Assembly (NCBI GenBank): GCA_021817355.1
Contig: JAKAVI010000016.1
Location: forward strand, 1 to 12,169
Source: Pseudomonadota bacterium
GTDB lineage: Bacteria > Pseudomonadota > Alphaproteobacteria > Micropepsales > Micropepsaceae
Length of the DNA stretch: 12,169 nucleotides
Direction of reading: 5' to 3'
Shown here: piece after piece, positions 1 through 6,205 of the stretch
Layout of the letters: the number at the start of each line of letters is the position of its first letter
How positions within the stretch are numbered: the stretch's first letter is position 1
Program-made: the position numbers and the translations under genes
Notes under the pieces: generated by a model
What the model saw: the letters and a program-made list of their open reading frames with translations, nothing else
Told to the model about the DNA's origin: nothing
The model's database searches: none

Positions 1-54
1 GAATTTCCGCGTATATGTCGATTCGTCGCTCACGCGGTGAACTCCGCTCCCTTC

Positions 55-90
55 TATTACGAAGTAATATATAGAGAGCACTTCGTAATA
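55..90. repeat. 11-bp perfect inverted repeat with 14-nt loop
   Basis: TATTACGAAGT (55-65) is the exact reverse complement of ACTTCGTAATA (80-90), separated by 14 AT-rich bases. The left arm can also fold on itself (ATTAC-GAA-GTAAT, 56-68), so two structures compete. There is no T-tract on either side, so an intrinsic terminator is not well supported. A protein binding site, an element end or a terminator for an upstream gene are alternatives. Confidence 0.6.
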
Positions 91-218
91 AGCAAGACTT
101 CCTCCTAGAGGATAGGCAGATTTTGGGCTATACTATCCGCCACGCCCTGCGAGTGCCGTCGGGTCGGGAGCAGGAAATGGCAATATTTCTACAAGCATCG
201 GAAATATAACAAGTTTAA

Positions 219-247
219 TTGATATCGTTCACTATTTGATCTAAATT
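219..247 (+). promoter_or_regulatory. Candidate distal sigma70-like promoter
   Basis: TTGATA (219-224) and TAAATT (242-247) are separated by exactly 17 bases in an AT-rich patch. If used, it would give rpmB a leader of about 200 nt that includes the hairpin at 352-366. The match is partial and the base composition favours chance hits. Confidence 0.3.
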
Positions 248-351
248 ATGAGCACCCATGGATTGCTCGGCAAGGCTTGGCACCCGATCTTCGCACAGCG
301 ACGTCTGTGGCGGCCGCATTGGCGAGGTGCTACCCAATTAGACGGAAGTTA

Positions 352-366
352 GGGGGCAATGCCCCT
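352..366. repeat. Short GC hairpin in rpmB leader region
   Basis: GGGGGC (352-357) pairs with GCCCCT (361-366) around an AAT loop, with one G-U wobble at the base. It lies about 90 bases before the rpmB start and upstream of the proximal promoter candidate, so it would be transcribed only from the distal promoter. No T-tract follows. Confidence 0.4.
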
Positions 367-388
367 GAGATACGCAGCTGCGCCGCGC

Positions 389-417
389 TTGACTGATCGG
401 CGTCAGTTCCTTAGAAG
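389..417 (+). promoter_or_regulatory. Candidate rpmB promoter
   Basis: TTGACT (389-394; five of six bases match the -35 consensus) is followed after 17 bases by TAGAAG (412-417; four of six match the -10 consensus). Transcription would start near 424 and leave about 30 nt of leader carrying the GAGAG ribosome binding site at 445-449. Spacing and position are both sensible for rpmB. Confidence 0.5.
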
Positions 418-455
418 ACCCGCTCTTTTCACGCATTGAAGCAAGAGAGATGGCC

Positions 456-752
456 ATGTCGCGGCGCTGTGAATTGACGGGTAAGGGTGTATTGGTAGGC
501 CATAATGTCAGCCACGCCAACAACAAGACCAAACGCGTCTATCGCCCCAACCTGCAAGAGGTGTCTTTGGCCTCCGACGCACTTGGATTAGACGTCAAGT
601 TGCGGATCAGCATGAACGCCCTGCGCAGCGTAGATCGGAAGGGCGGACTTGATTTGTATTTGCTCGATGCCCGTGACATCGTTCTGTCGGATCGTGCACT
701 CAAACTGAAGCGTATGATTGCCAAGAAAGTTGCGGCCAAGGCCGCGGCTTGA
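456..752 (+). CDS. rpmB: 50S ribosomal protein L28
   Basis: This is a 98-residue basic protein of the bL28 family, a component of the large ribosomal subunit. The N-terminus [11 protein letters not shown] followed by [11 protein letters not shown] is the family signature, and the rest ([28 protein letters not shown]) keeps the usual L28 pattern; the tail is Lys/Ala rich. An in-frame ATG at 450 would add two residues, but GAGAG (445-449) directly abuts that codon and sits 6 nt before the ATG at 456, which also gives the start normal for alphaproteobacterial L28. The gene is monocistronic, with its own promoter candidate just upstream, and faces the minus-strand gltA cluster. Confidence 0.95.
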   Translation: MSRRCELTGKGVLVGHNVSHANNKTKRVYRPNLQEVSLASDALGLDVKLRISMNALRSVDRKGGLDLYLLDARDIVLSDRALKLKRMIAKKVAAKAAA

Positions 753-1137
753 ACCGAATTGCAGTTCGAAGCTGTGGCACGCTTTGACGTGGCGCGATCC
801 CGTCATTTAACAATAGTCCATTATCCACTTCACTGTGGGTAATGTCTGCCGGGTGGATTATGGGAGAGTCCTGTCTGTCCGGCGCCGGTACTGCTTTGGA
901 ACCGCCGCTTGGTCCACGCAAGCAGAAAACTCTTGAGCTCATAGATCGGGCAGGTGAGGCCACTCATCGAGTCGCGCCAGAAGGTCGCCGGCTCGGCATC
1001 AATGTCTATGGTGACTACGCGTTATGGCTTAATTGCGTAGGCGAGAGGGTGCGCTTCGTTGTCATGATGAACGATGCGATAGAAACGGCGTAGGAGACAG
1101 TTACCCGGAAGGTGTCTGTGCACCCTCCGGGCCAGGA
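753..1137. other. Intergenic region between convergent rpmB and gltA
   Basis: These 385 bases lie between two convergent genes. An 83-codon plus-strand open frame (842-1093, starting MSAGWIMGESC) has no visible ribosome binding site, no recognisable domain and a Gly/Arg/Pro-rich composition typical of chance frames, so I do not call it a gene. The only clear structure is the hairpin at 1104-1131, which belongs to the gltA end. Confidence 0.55.
1104..1131 (-). terminator. Terminator-like hairpin after gltA
   Basis: CCCGGAAGGTG (1104-1114) pairs with CACCCTCCGGG (1121-1131): 10 of 11 positions pair, with one A/C mismatch and a 6-nt loop. It begins 7 bases past the gltA stop. No U-tract follows on the minus strand, so it may act as a 3'-end stabiliser or a weak terminator. 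Confidence 0.5.
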
Positions 1138-2445
1138 TCAACGCTTGGACAGCGGCAAATAATCGCGCATCGGCTCGCCTGTATAAATTTGGCGAGGACG
1201 GCCGATCTTCTGATGTGGATCTTCTAGCATTTCCTTCCATTGCGCGATCCAGCCGACAGTGCGCGCCAGCGCGAACAACGCAGTAAACATTGAGGTCGGG
1301 AAGCCAAGCGCCCGCAATGTGATACCGGAGTAGAAGTCAACATTGGGATACAGCTTCTTTTCGATAAAGTACTCGTCCTTGAGCGCGATCTGCTCAAGCT
1401 CCATGGCGACCTGGAAGAGCGGATCATTATGTGCGCCAACTTCGTCCAGAACAATCCGTGCTTGCTGCTGCATAACCTTGGCACGTGGATCGTAGTTTTT
1501 ATAGACGCGATGACCAAAACCCATCAACCGGAAGGGGTCATCCTTATCCTTGGCCCGAGCGATGAATTCAGGGATGCGATCCGGAGTGCCTATTTCTTCG
1601 AGCATTTTAAGAGCGGCTTCGTTTGCACCACCGTGCGCAGGCCCCCAGAGGCAGGCGATCCCGGCAGCGATGCAGGCGAAGGGGTTGGCTCCGGAAGAAC
1701 CTGCCAGGCGTACGGTCGAGGTTGATGCATTCTGCTCGTGATCAGCATGAAGGATGAAGATGGTGTCGAGGGCTTTGGAGAGAATAGGATTGACCCTGTA
1801 CTCCTCCGCCGGGACAGCAAATGCCATCCTCATGAAATTGTCGGTGTAACCCTGGGAATTGAGCGGATAGATAAACGGTTGTCCGATAGAATATTTATAG
1901 GCCATGGCAGCGATTGTCGGCAATTTTGCGATTAAGCGATGGCTGGCGATATCTCGCTGGCGGGGATCGTTGACGTCAGTCGAGTCGTGATAAAATGCGG
2001 AAAGGGCTCCGACAACGCCGCACATAATGGCCATTGGATGGGCATCGCGGCGAAAACCGCGGAAGAAAGCAGCAAGTTGCTCATGCACCATGGTGTGCAG
2101 AGTGATAGAGCGATCGAATGCCGCCATCTCCTGCTGGTTGGGAAGCTTTCCATAAAGCAGGAGATAGCAAACTTCAATGAAGCTGGACTGTGCAGCGAGC
2201 TGATCGACCGGATAGCCGCGATAGAGGCATATACCCTTATCGCCATCGATGAAGGTGATGGAACTTTCGCAACTGGCGGTCGAGGTGAAGCCAGGGTCAT
2301 ACGTAAAGACATCTGTGTCAGCGTAAAGCTTACGAATATCGATGACATGCGGTCCCGCCGTACCGCTAAAAACCGGCAGTTCAACATTACGATCGGCGTA
2401 AGAGAGCCGGGCGGTGCCTGCGGCTACGGCTTTACTTTGTTTCAT
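1138..2445 (-). CDS. gltA: Citrate synthase, type II
   Basis: This cytoplasmic enzyme condenses oxaloacetate and acetyl-CoA to citrate, the entry step of the TCA cycle. The 435 residues match the normal length of the bacterial hexameric type. The catalytic triad positions are present: His271 in GPAHGGANE, His312 in GFGHRVYKN and Asp370 in NVDFYSG. The [10 protein letters not shown] block is at 233-242 and the PRQIYTG block near the C-terminus at 417-423. The open frame extends upstream to 2508, but the ATG at 2445 is preceded by AAGGAG at a 7-nt spacing and gives the family's usual N-terminus, so it is the start. It lies 112 bp downstream of gltX on the same strand, with its own promoter candidate and a leader hairpin in the gap, so it can be expressed independently. 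Confidence 0.97.
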   Translation of the reverse strand: MKQSKAVAAGTARLSYADRNVELPVFSGTAGPHVIDIRKLYADTDVFTYDPGFTSTASCESSITFIDGDKGICLYRGYPVDQLAAQSSFIEVCYLLLYGKLPNQQEMAAFDRSITLHTMVHEQLAAFFRGFRRDAHPMAIMCGVVGALSAFYHDSTDVNDPRQRDIASHRLIAKLPTIAAMAYKYSIGQPFIYPLNSQGYTDNFMRMAFAVPAEEYRVNPILSKALDTIFILHADHEQNASTSTVRLAGSSGANPFACIAAGIACLWGPAHGGANEAALKMLEEIGTPDRIPEFIARAKDKDDPFRLMGFGHRVYKNYDPRAKVMQQQARIVLDEVGAHNDPLFQVAMELEQIALKDEYFIEKKLYPNVDFYSGITLRALGFPTSMFTALFALARTVGWIAQWKEMLEDPHQKIGRPRQIYTGEPMRDYLPLSKR

Positions 2446-2462
2446 ATCGGCACTCCTTGGCG

Positions 2463-2479
2463 AGCGGCCTGAAGCCGCT
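2463..2479 (-). repeat. Hairpin in gltA leader next to the SD
   Basis: AGCGGC (2463-2468) and GCCGCT (2474-2479) form a perfect 6-bp stem with a 5-nt loop. On the minus strand it ends four bases before the AAGGAG ribosome binding site at 2453-2458. It could be a leader stem affecting gltA translation or mRNA stability. Confidence 0.5.
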
Positions 2480-2496
2480 GATCTTGCACTGCAGCA

Positions 2497-2526
2497 ATCA
2501 TAAGCCAAGCCTGTTCCCTACGTCAT
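2497..2526 (-). promoter_or_regulatory. Candidate gltA promoter
   Basis: On the minus strand, TATGAT (2502-2497) is a five-of-six -10 match. ATGACG or TGACGT lies 18 or 17 bases upstream (to 2526) as a weak -35. A transcript starting near 2490 would include the leader hairpin and the strong gltA ribosome binding site. Confidence 0.4.
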
Positions 2527-2557
2527 CACCTTTGGTCAGGCCAGGCTAATATTTCCG

Positions 2558-3973
2558 TTAACTTTCTGGAGCATAAGCCCACAGGCGTCTTAAGGATTCG
2601 TCACGTCCGAGCACGAGGAGGACATCAAAGATAGGAGGTGAGGCCGCCCGTCCGGTGAGGGCTGCGCGCAGCGGCTGAGCTATCTTACCCAGTTTGAGTG
2701 CGCGGTGTTCGGCAAATTGGCGCACCGCTCGCTCAAGCTCGTCGGCTTGCCATGGGCAGATTTCGAGGCAGGGAAGGAGGGCGCGTAACTCGGCGCGGGC
2801 GTCCGGCGACAACAGCTTCTCGGCAGCAGCATCCGGGGTAGGTGCCCCGTCCTGGTAGAGGAAGTCGGCGGCTTCCATGAGTTCGACCAATGTCTTGGCC
2901 CGCTCCTTTAGTCCCTCCATTAGCGCCACAAGGCGGATCTTGGCCTTAGGAGCCAGGACCGGACCGCGTAGACGCTGATAAAGTTCAGCGGTCAGTTCCG
3001 CCAGTTGGTCATTGTCCATTTCGCGCATGTACTGGGCGTTGATACTGTCCAGTTTTTTGGTGTCGAAGCGAGCCGGGCTGCGCCCGATATTTTCCAGATT
3101 GAACCAGGCGATGGCCTTCTCAGTCGGAATGATCTCGTCATTGCCATGGCTCCAACCCAGGCGCAAAAGATAATTGCGCATGGCCTCTGGCAAGTAACCC
3201 ATGTCCCTCCAGGCCTCCACGGCCAGCGCGCCGTGGCGCTTGGACAGTTTAGCTCCGTCGTGACCATGAATCAGGGGTAGATGACCGTAAATGGGAATCG
3301 GCCATCCCATGGCCTCAATGATCTGAAGTTGCCGCGCCGCATTATTGAGATGGTCATCTCCGCGGATGACGTGGGTAATACCCATGTCGTAATCATCGAC
3401 TACCACTGCCAGCATATAAGTCGGAGTGCCATCAGAGCGCAGAAGGATCATGTCGTCGAGCTGGTCGTTTGCAAACCTCACGTCGCCTTGAATAACGTCG
3501 TGAACTAAGGTCTCCCCTTCACTGCGGGCTTTCAGACGCACAACGAATGGTTTGCCAGCTTGCTCCGGGCCGGGCTCACGATCGCGCCACCGCCCGTCAT
3601 ATCTTATGGGTTTTCCGGCAGTGCGCTGCTCGGTGCGCATCGCCTCCAGTTCGTCAGGCGTGGCAAAACATCGGTATGCACGTCCCCGTTCTAGAAGTGC
3701 CAATGCAACCTCGCGATGGCGCTCCGCGCGGGCAAACTGGTAGACCGTCTCGCCATCCCAATTCAGGTCCAGCCACCTAAGACCATTGAGTATCGCGTCA
3801 ATGGCTTCAGGGGTCGATCGGGCCCGATCTGTGTCCTCAATCCGCAGGCGAAAGAGCCCGCCAGTGTGGCGGGCATAAAGCCAATTGAACAGAGCGGTTC
3901 TCGCTCCGCCAATGTGAAGATAGCCAGTTGGCGAGGGTGCAAAGCGCACTATGGGAGTCTGGGTCATGGTCAT
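2558..3973 (-). CDS. gltX: Glutamate--tRNA ligase
   Basis: This class I aminoacyl-tRNA synthetase charges tRNA-Glu. The 471 residues match the bacterial GltX length. The N-terminal catalytic domain begins [19 protein letters not shown], with the HIGH-type motif at His20-Gly23, followed by RIEDTD (44-49) and [13 protein letters not shown] (182-194). The KMSKS equivalent is KLSKR at 242-246, followed by HGAL. The helical anticodon-binding domain occupies about 330-471. The first ATG (3973) has only a distant GGAG; a second ATG two codons in is equally possible. Many alphaproteobacteria carry two gltX paralogues, one of which may charge tRNA-Gln for later amidation; this sequence alone does not show which specificity applies. 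It lies 155 bp downstream of lexA. Confidence 0.96.
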   Translation of the reverse strand: MTMTQTPIVRFAPSPTGYLHIGGARTALFNWLYARHTGGLFRLRIEDTDRARSTPEAIDAILNGLRWLDLNWDGETVYQFARAERHREVALALLERGRAYRCFATPDELEAMRTEQRTAGKPIRYDGRWRDREPGPEQAGKPFVVRLKARSEGETLVHDVIQGDVRFANDQLDDMILLRSDGTPTYMLAVVVDDYDMGITHVIRGDDHLNNAARQLQIIEAMGWPIPIYGHLPLIHGHDGAKLSKRHGALAVEAWRDMGYLPEAMRNYLLRLGWSHGNDEIIPTEKAIAWFNLENIGRSPARFDTKKLDSINAQYMREMDNDQLAELTAELYQRLRGPVLAPKAKIRLVALMEGLKERAKTLVELMEAADFLYQDGAPTPDAAAEKLLSPDARAELRALLPCLEICPWQADELERAVRQFAEHRALKLGKIAQPLRAALTGRAASPPIFDVLLVLGRDESLRRLWAYAPES

Positions 3974-4080
3974 CCGGGCAAAACGTGCTCCGCTTCTAGC
4001 AAAGCCAACCCGGCTGGGGTAGTCCGATCAACAACATTGCGCCCAGCTTCTGGTACGTCAGGGCTATAACTTGGCCTTAC

Positions 4081-4097
4081 GGCGCATCAGCAGCGCC
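4081..4097 (-). terminator. Weak stem-loop downstream of lexA
   Basis: GGCGC (4081-4085) and GCGCC (4093-4097) form a 5-bp GC stem with a 7-nt loop, about 30 bases after the lexA stop in the 155-bp gap before gltX. There is no U-tract on the minus strand, so termination is only a possibility. No coding remnant is recognisable in the gap. Confidence 0.25.
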
Positions 4098-4128
4098 TCC
4101 GTACAAAATGCGCCGTCCCAGAGTCTCG

Positions 4129-4875
4129 TCAATAACGCCGTATAAGTCCGACCAGTTTTCCTTGAATGCGCACACGGTCAGCGCCGTAAAGCCGTGTCTC
4201 GTAAGCCGGATTGGCTGCTTCCAGCGCAATCGAATCGCCGCGTCGACGCAGCCGCTTCAGGGTCGCTTCCTGCTCATCGACGAGCGCCACCACGATGTCT
4301 CCGGTGTTTGCAGTATCGGCCTCCTGGATGATCACTGTATCGCCGTCAAGAATACCGGCGTTGATCATCGAGTCCCCTGTAACCTCCAGCGCATAATGGT
4401 CACCGCGTGCCAGCATAGACCCAGGTACCGGCACGTCTGAAACCCGATGTTGCAGGGCCTCAATGGGTGTACCTGCGGCGATCCGCCCCAAAACCGGAAC
4501 ATTTATGGCACTTTCTCCGTCGGTTCCTGCCCGCCGCGGTGCCCCTGCCTGGCGGGTATCCCCAATAGCGCTGCTGCCACGCCCGCCACGCCCTGTTGTG
4601 GTTGCGGTAATCCGCTGTGCTTGGCTTCGTGAGGTAGCGGGGCGCATGGTGTCTGCCATATTGTCGGGTAGCTTGATAATCTCGAGCGCCCGGGCTCGCT
4701 TTTCCATCCGCCGCAGATATCCGCGTTCCTCAAGTGCAGTGATCAGCCGGTGAATGCCCGACTTGGACCGCAAATCAAGCGCGTCCTTCATCTCATCAAA
4801 GGATGGCGGAATACCGGTTTCACGCACCCGTTCATGAATGAACATGAGGAGTTCGTATTGCTTGCGCGTAAGCAT
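4129..4875 (-). CDS. lexA: LexA repressor / SOS autoprotease
   Basis: LexA represses DNA-damage genes and cleaves itself when stimulated by RecA filaments. The 248-residue product has an N-terminal winged helix (about 1-65, including [21 protein letters not shown]), a linker (about 72-123) and a C-terminal S24-type protease domain. The cleavage site is Ala134-Gly135 in [12 protein letters not shown], the catalytic Ser169 lies in GDSM and the Lys207 base in EATLKRL. The linker is unusually long and Thr/Gly/Arg/Ser rich, which makes the protein longer than E. coli LexA (about 202 residues). The ATG at 4875 has GGGGAG 9 nt upstream and gives the canonical [10 protein letters not shown] start. 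The longer open frame to 4959 runs through the SOS box and promoter and is rejected. Expression is very likely autoregulated. Confidence 0.96.
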   Translation of the reverse strand: MLTRKQYELLMFIHERVRETGIPPSFDEMKDALDLRSKSGIHRLITALEERGYLRRMEKRARALEIIKLPDNMADTMRPATSRSQAQRITATTTGRGGRGSSAIGDTRQAGAPRRAGTDGESAINVPVLGRIAAGTPIEALQHRVSDVPVPGSMLARGDHYALEVTGDSMINAGILDGDTVIIQEADTANTGDIVVALVDEQEATLKRLRRRGDSIALEAANPAYETRLYGADRVRIQGKLVGLIRRY

Positions 4876-4914
4876 GATCAACATCTCCCCCAAGCGCAGC
4901 CTGTATGTTGCGCC

Positions 4915-4929
4915 GAACAAATCCGAAAC
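4915..4929 (-). promoter_or_regulatory. Degenerate second SOS box
   Basis: On the plus strand GAAC (4915-4918) is followed 7 bases later by AAAC (4926-4929), one mismatch from the GAAC-N7-GAAC form of the alphaproteobacterial LexA site. It lies between the main box and the lexA start, inside the predicted leader. It could be an auxiliary operator or chance. Confidence 0.35.
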
Positions 4930-4940
4930 ATCCGTAGATT

Positions 4941-4955
4941 GTTCTACTTTAGTTC
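4941..4955 (+). promoter_or_regulatory. SOS box (LexA operator), GTTC-N7-GTTC
   Basis: GTTC-TACTTTA-GTTC is a perfect match to the direct-repeat LexA site established for alphaproteobacteria. It lies 66 bases upstream of the lexA start and overlaps the predicted -10 element, as expected for negative autoregulation. Confidence 0.88.
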
Positions 4956-4969
4956 TCACCGGACGTCAA
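4941..4969 (-). promoter_or_regulatory. lexA promoter overlapped by SOS box
   Basis: On the minus strand TTGACG (4969-4964; five of six -35 bases) is followed after 17 bases by TAGAAC (4946-4941; four of six -10 bases). The -10 coincides with one GTTC half-site and the spacer contains the other, so bound LexA would block RNA polymerase. Confidence 0.6.
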
Positions 4970-5088
4970 TGTACAAGATCTAGCTGCACGCAGCCTCTCC
5001 CGAAGCGACCGGCTGCGCGGTATTTGCGGCCGAGATTGAACGCGATGGTGGCGCCCTATTTGAGGGTGAGGTCGCCTTTCTCGAGGGA

Positions 5089-5100
5089 GTGGATGTCCAC
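5089..5100. repeat. Palindrome 1, GTGGA-TG-TCCAC
   Basis: Perfect 5-bp arms around a 2-nt centre. It is followed one base later by palindrome 2. The two-base centre is typical of dimeric-regulator half-site arrangements rather than RNA hairpins, but no regulator is identified. Confidence 0.45.
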
Positions 5101-5101
5101 T

Positions 5102-5115
5102 GCGGTTGGAACCGC
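5102..5115. repeat. Palindrome 2, GCGGTT-GG-AACCGC
   Basis: Perfect 6-bp arms around a 2-nt centre, directly adjacent to palindrome 1. The sequence differs from its neighbours, so the palindromes are not copies of one operator. Confidence 0.5.
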
Positions 5116-5170
5116 GGGGGCACGGCTGCCGCGGCGCGGTCCTCTAGGCCGAAAGATCGAGATAAGGAGG

Positions 5171-5184
5171 ACCCTTTCAAGGGT
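5171..5184. repeat. Palindrome 3, ACCCTT-TC-AAGGGT
   Basis: Perfect 6-bp arms around a 2-nt centre, about 200 bases before the SDR start. It could be an operator or a relic. Confidence 0.5.
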
Positions 5185-5256
5185 GGCATCTTTCGCACCC
5201 GATAGACTGAACTCACCCAGAGTATTGATGTAACAATGTTCGGTGCTAACCATTCT

Positions 5257-5269
5257 AGGGCGCCGCCCT
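5257..5269. repeat. Palindrome 4, AGGGCG-C-CGCCCT
   Basis: Perfect 6-bp arms around a single central base, about 110 bases before the SDR start. It is the fourth short palindrome within 180 bases. Confidence 0.45.
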
Positions 5270-5350
5270 TGGCGGGTGATGTATCACGTGTAGCCTTGGC
5301 CTGCAGGTCAAATAGCAGCGACTGTCGACGCATTCTACCCGGCCAACTTT

Positions 5351-5379
5351 AAGGTTTCGGGCCCCCCTTGGGAGACCTT
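5351..5379 (+). promoter_or_regulatory. Hairpin that would sequester the SDR ribosome binding site
   Basis: AAGGTTTC (5351-5358) pairs along all 8 positions with GAGACCTT (5372-5379), with one wobble pair and a 13-nt GC-rich loop. Most of the GGGAG Shine-Dalgarno (5370-5374) falls in the 3' arm, and the stem ends two bases before the ATG. This could reduce or condition translation of the SDR gene. No known riboswitch class is recognised. Confidence 0.4.
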
Positions 5380-5381
5380 CG

Positions 5382-6119
5382 ATGATGAGTGACACCGATT
5401 TTTCTGGCAAACAGGTACTTGTGGTTGGCGGGTCGAGCGGTATCGGCAATGGTATAGCACATGGCTTTCTGGAACGCGGCGCTCACGTACATGTTTGGGG
5501 TACGCGACCTGCGGCTTCTGATTATGACGGGAGCGACGGCTCTAACCTCACGGGACTTGGTTATAGCTGCGTTGATGTAGGGGATCCGGACGCGATAGCT
5601 GCCTCACCTGAGCCATTTGCCAGTTTGGATGTGCTCGTTCTGTGTCAGGGGACGGTCGTCTACAAGCGCGGCGAATTCGAGCGTGATGGCTGGGATCGCG
5701 TGATGGCTGTCAACCTTGATAGTCTGATGCACTGTGCACGCAAGTTTCGGTATCAACTGATTGGAACAAGGGGTTCGATTATCATCGTAAGCTCGGTCTC
5801 TGGCTTTAAGGCGAACATTGGCAATCCGGCATACGCAGCATCTAAAGCTGGTGCGATAAGCCTCACTAAATCACTGGGACAGGCGTTTGCGAGCGACGGA
5901 ATTCGAGTGAATGGACTCGCACCAGGACTGGTTGATACGAAGCTGACCAAAGTAACAACTGCTAACCCTCAGCGGCTGGAAGGCGCAATCGCCAGGATCC
6001 CCCAGCGTCGAATGGGCACTCCCGCCGACATGGCAGGCGCAGCTATTTTTCTCGCATCGCCGCTTGCTTCCTACGTGACAGGTCACACGCTTGTAGTTGA
6101 TGGCGGTCTCAGCCTCTGA
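5382..6119 (+). CDS. SDR-family NAD(P)-dependent oxidoreductase
   Basis: This 245-residue classical short-chain dehydrogenase/reductase is a cytoplasmic enzyme that interconverts an alcohol and a carbonyl. The single Rossmann domain shows GGSSGIG at 16-22, CQG at 88-90, Asn111 in VNLDS, Ser138 in VSSVSG, Tyr151 and Lys155 in YAASK, and VNGLAPG at 176-182. The C-terminus ends in the usual VTGHTLVVDGG. All four catalytic residues are present, so the enzyme should be active. Arg42 after the second strand hints at NADP(H), but this is weak. The first of two tandem ATGs has GGGAG 7 nt upstream. The gene faces away from lexA and is 86 bp upstream of a zinc alcohol dehydrogenase, suggesting paired oxidation steps on a sugar, polyol or related alcohol; the substrate cannot be read from the sequence. 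Confidence 0.93.
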   Translation: MMSDTDFSGKQVLVVGGSSGIGNGIAHGFLERGAHVHVWGTRPAASDYDGSDGSNLTGLGYSCVDVGDPDAIAASPEPFASLDVLVLCQGTVVYKRGEFERDGWDRVMAVNLDSLMHCARKFRYQLIGTRGSIIIVSSVSGFKANIGNPAYAASKAGAISLTKSLGQAFASDGIRVNGLAPGLVDTKLTKVTTANPQRLEGAIARIPQRRMGTPADMAGAAIFLASPLASYVTGHTLVVDGGLSL

Positions 6120-6135
6120 AAATAGGCTGAAAGTT

Positions 6136-6151
6136 ATCTGTATTGACAGAT
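6136..6151. repeat. Inverted repeat between the SDR and ADH genes
   Basis: ATCTGT-ATTG-ACAGAT is a perfect 6-bp inverted repeat 16 bases after the SDR stop, in the 86-bp gap before the ADH gene. It may be a small intercistronic stem or an operator. Confidence 0.4.
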
Positions 6152-6205
6152 GGGACTGTATAAAGTCTGACTGAAAAGCTCAGGCGATCACGAGGAAGAA
6201 CACTA

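Larger units (their letters stand above)
1..455. other. Non-coding region upstream of rpmB
   Basis: I see no credible protein gene or tRNA here; the open frames are short and lack ribosome binding sites. The stretch holds competing short stems near its left end (7-12 with 32-37, and 34-37 with 44-47), a long perfect inverted repeat (55-90), a GC hairpin (352-366) and two sigma70-like promoter candidates, entered separately. The middle part (about 195-250) is AT-rich and the flanks are GC-rich. The left end may be the 3' flank of a gene outside the window. Confidence 0.6.
4976..5381. other. Non-coding or relic region between lexA and the SDR gene
   Basis: About 400 bases with no convincing gene. 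A plus-strand open frame of 73 codons (4984-5205, stop TAG) has no ATG and no recognisable domain. A longer minus-strand frame (4980-5333) is Ser/Pro/Arg rich and looks like a shadow. The stretch is rich in short perfect palindromes (listed separately) and ends in a hairpin over the SDR ribosome binding site. It is the left flank of the block that interrupts the moeA-lexA order, so it may be decayed mobile-element or foreign DNA. Confidence 0.5.

Noticed and set aside
842..1093. 83-codon plus-strand hypothetical gene between rpmB and gltA
   Set aside because: No ribosome site, no domain, and the composition of a chance frame; converging genes on both sides.
1939..2472. 177-codon plus-strand frame
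   Set aside because: It lies entirely antisense to gltA, whose protein is unmistakable.
2446..2508. Upstream extension of gltA by 21 codons
   Set aside because: The ATG at 2445 has AAGGAG at ideal spacing and the family's usual N-terminus. The extension runs through a leader hairpin and the predicted promoter.
4876..4959. Longer lexA starting at 4959
   Set aside because: The extra 28 codons cover the SOS box and the -10 element. The ATG at 4875 has a good ribosome site and the canonical start.
4980..5333. 117-codon minus-strand frame upstream of the SDR gene
   Set aside because: Ser/Pro/Arg-rich with no recognisable domain. It overlaps the palindrome cluster and probably is a shadow.
6143..6164. 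TTGACA and TATAAA as an internal promoter before the ADH gene
   Set aside because: The elements are only 10 bases apart, too close for a sigma70 promoter.
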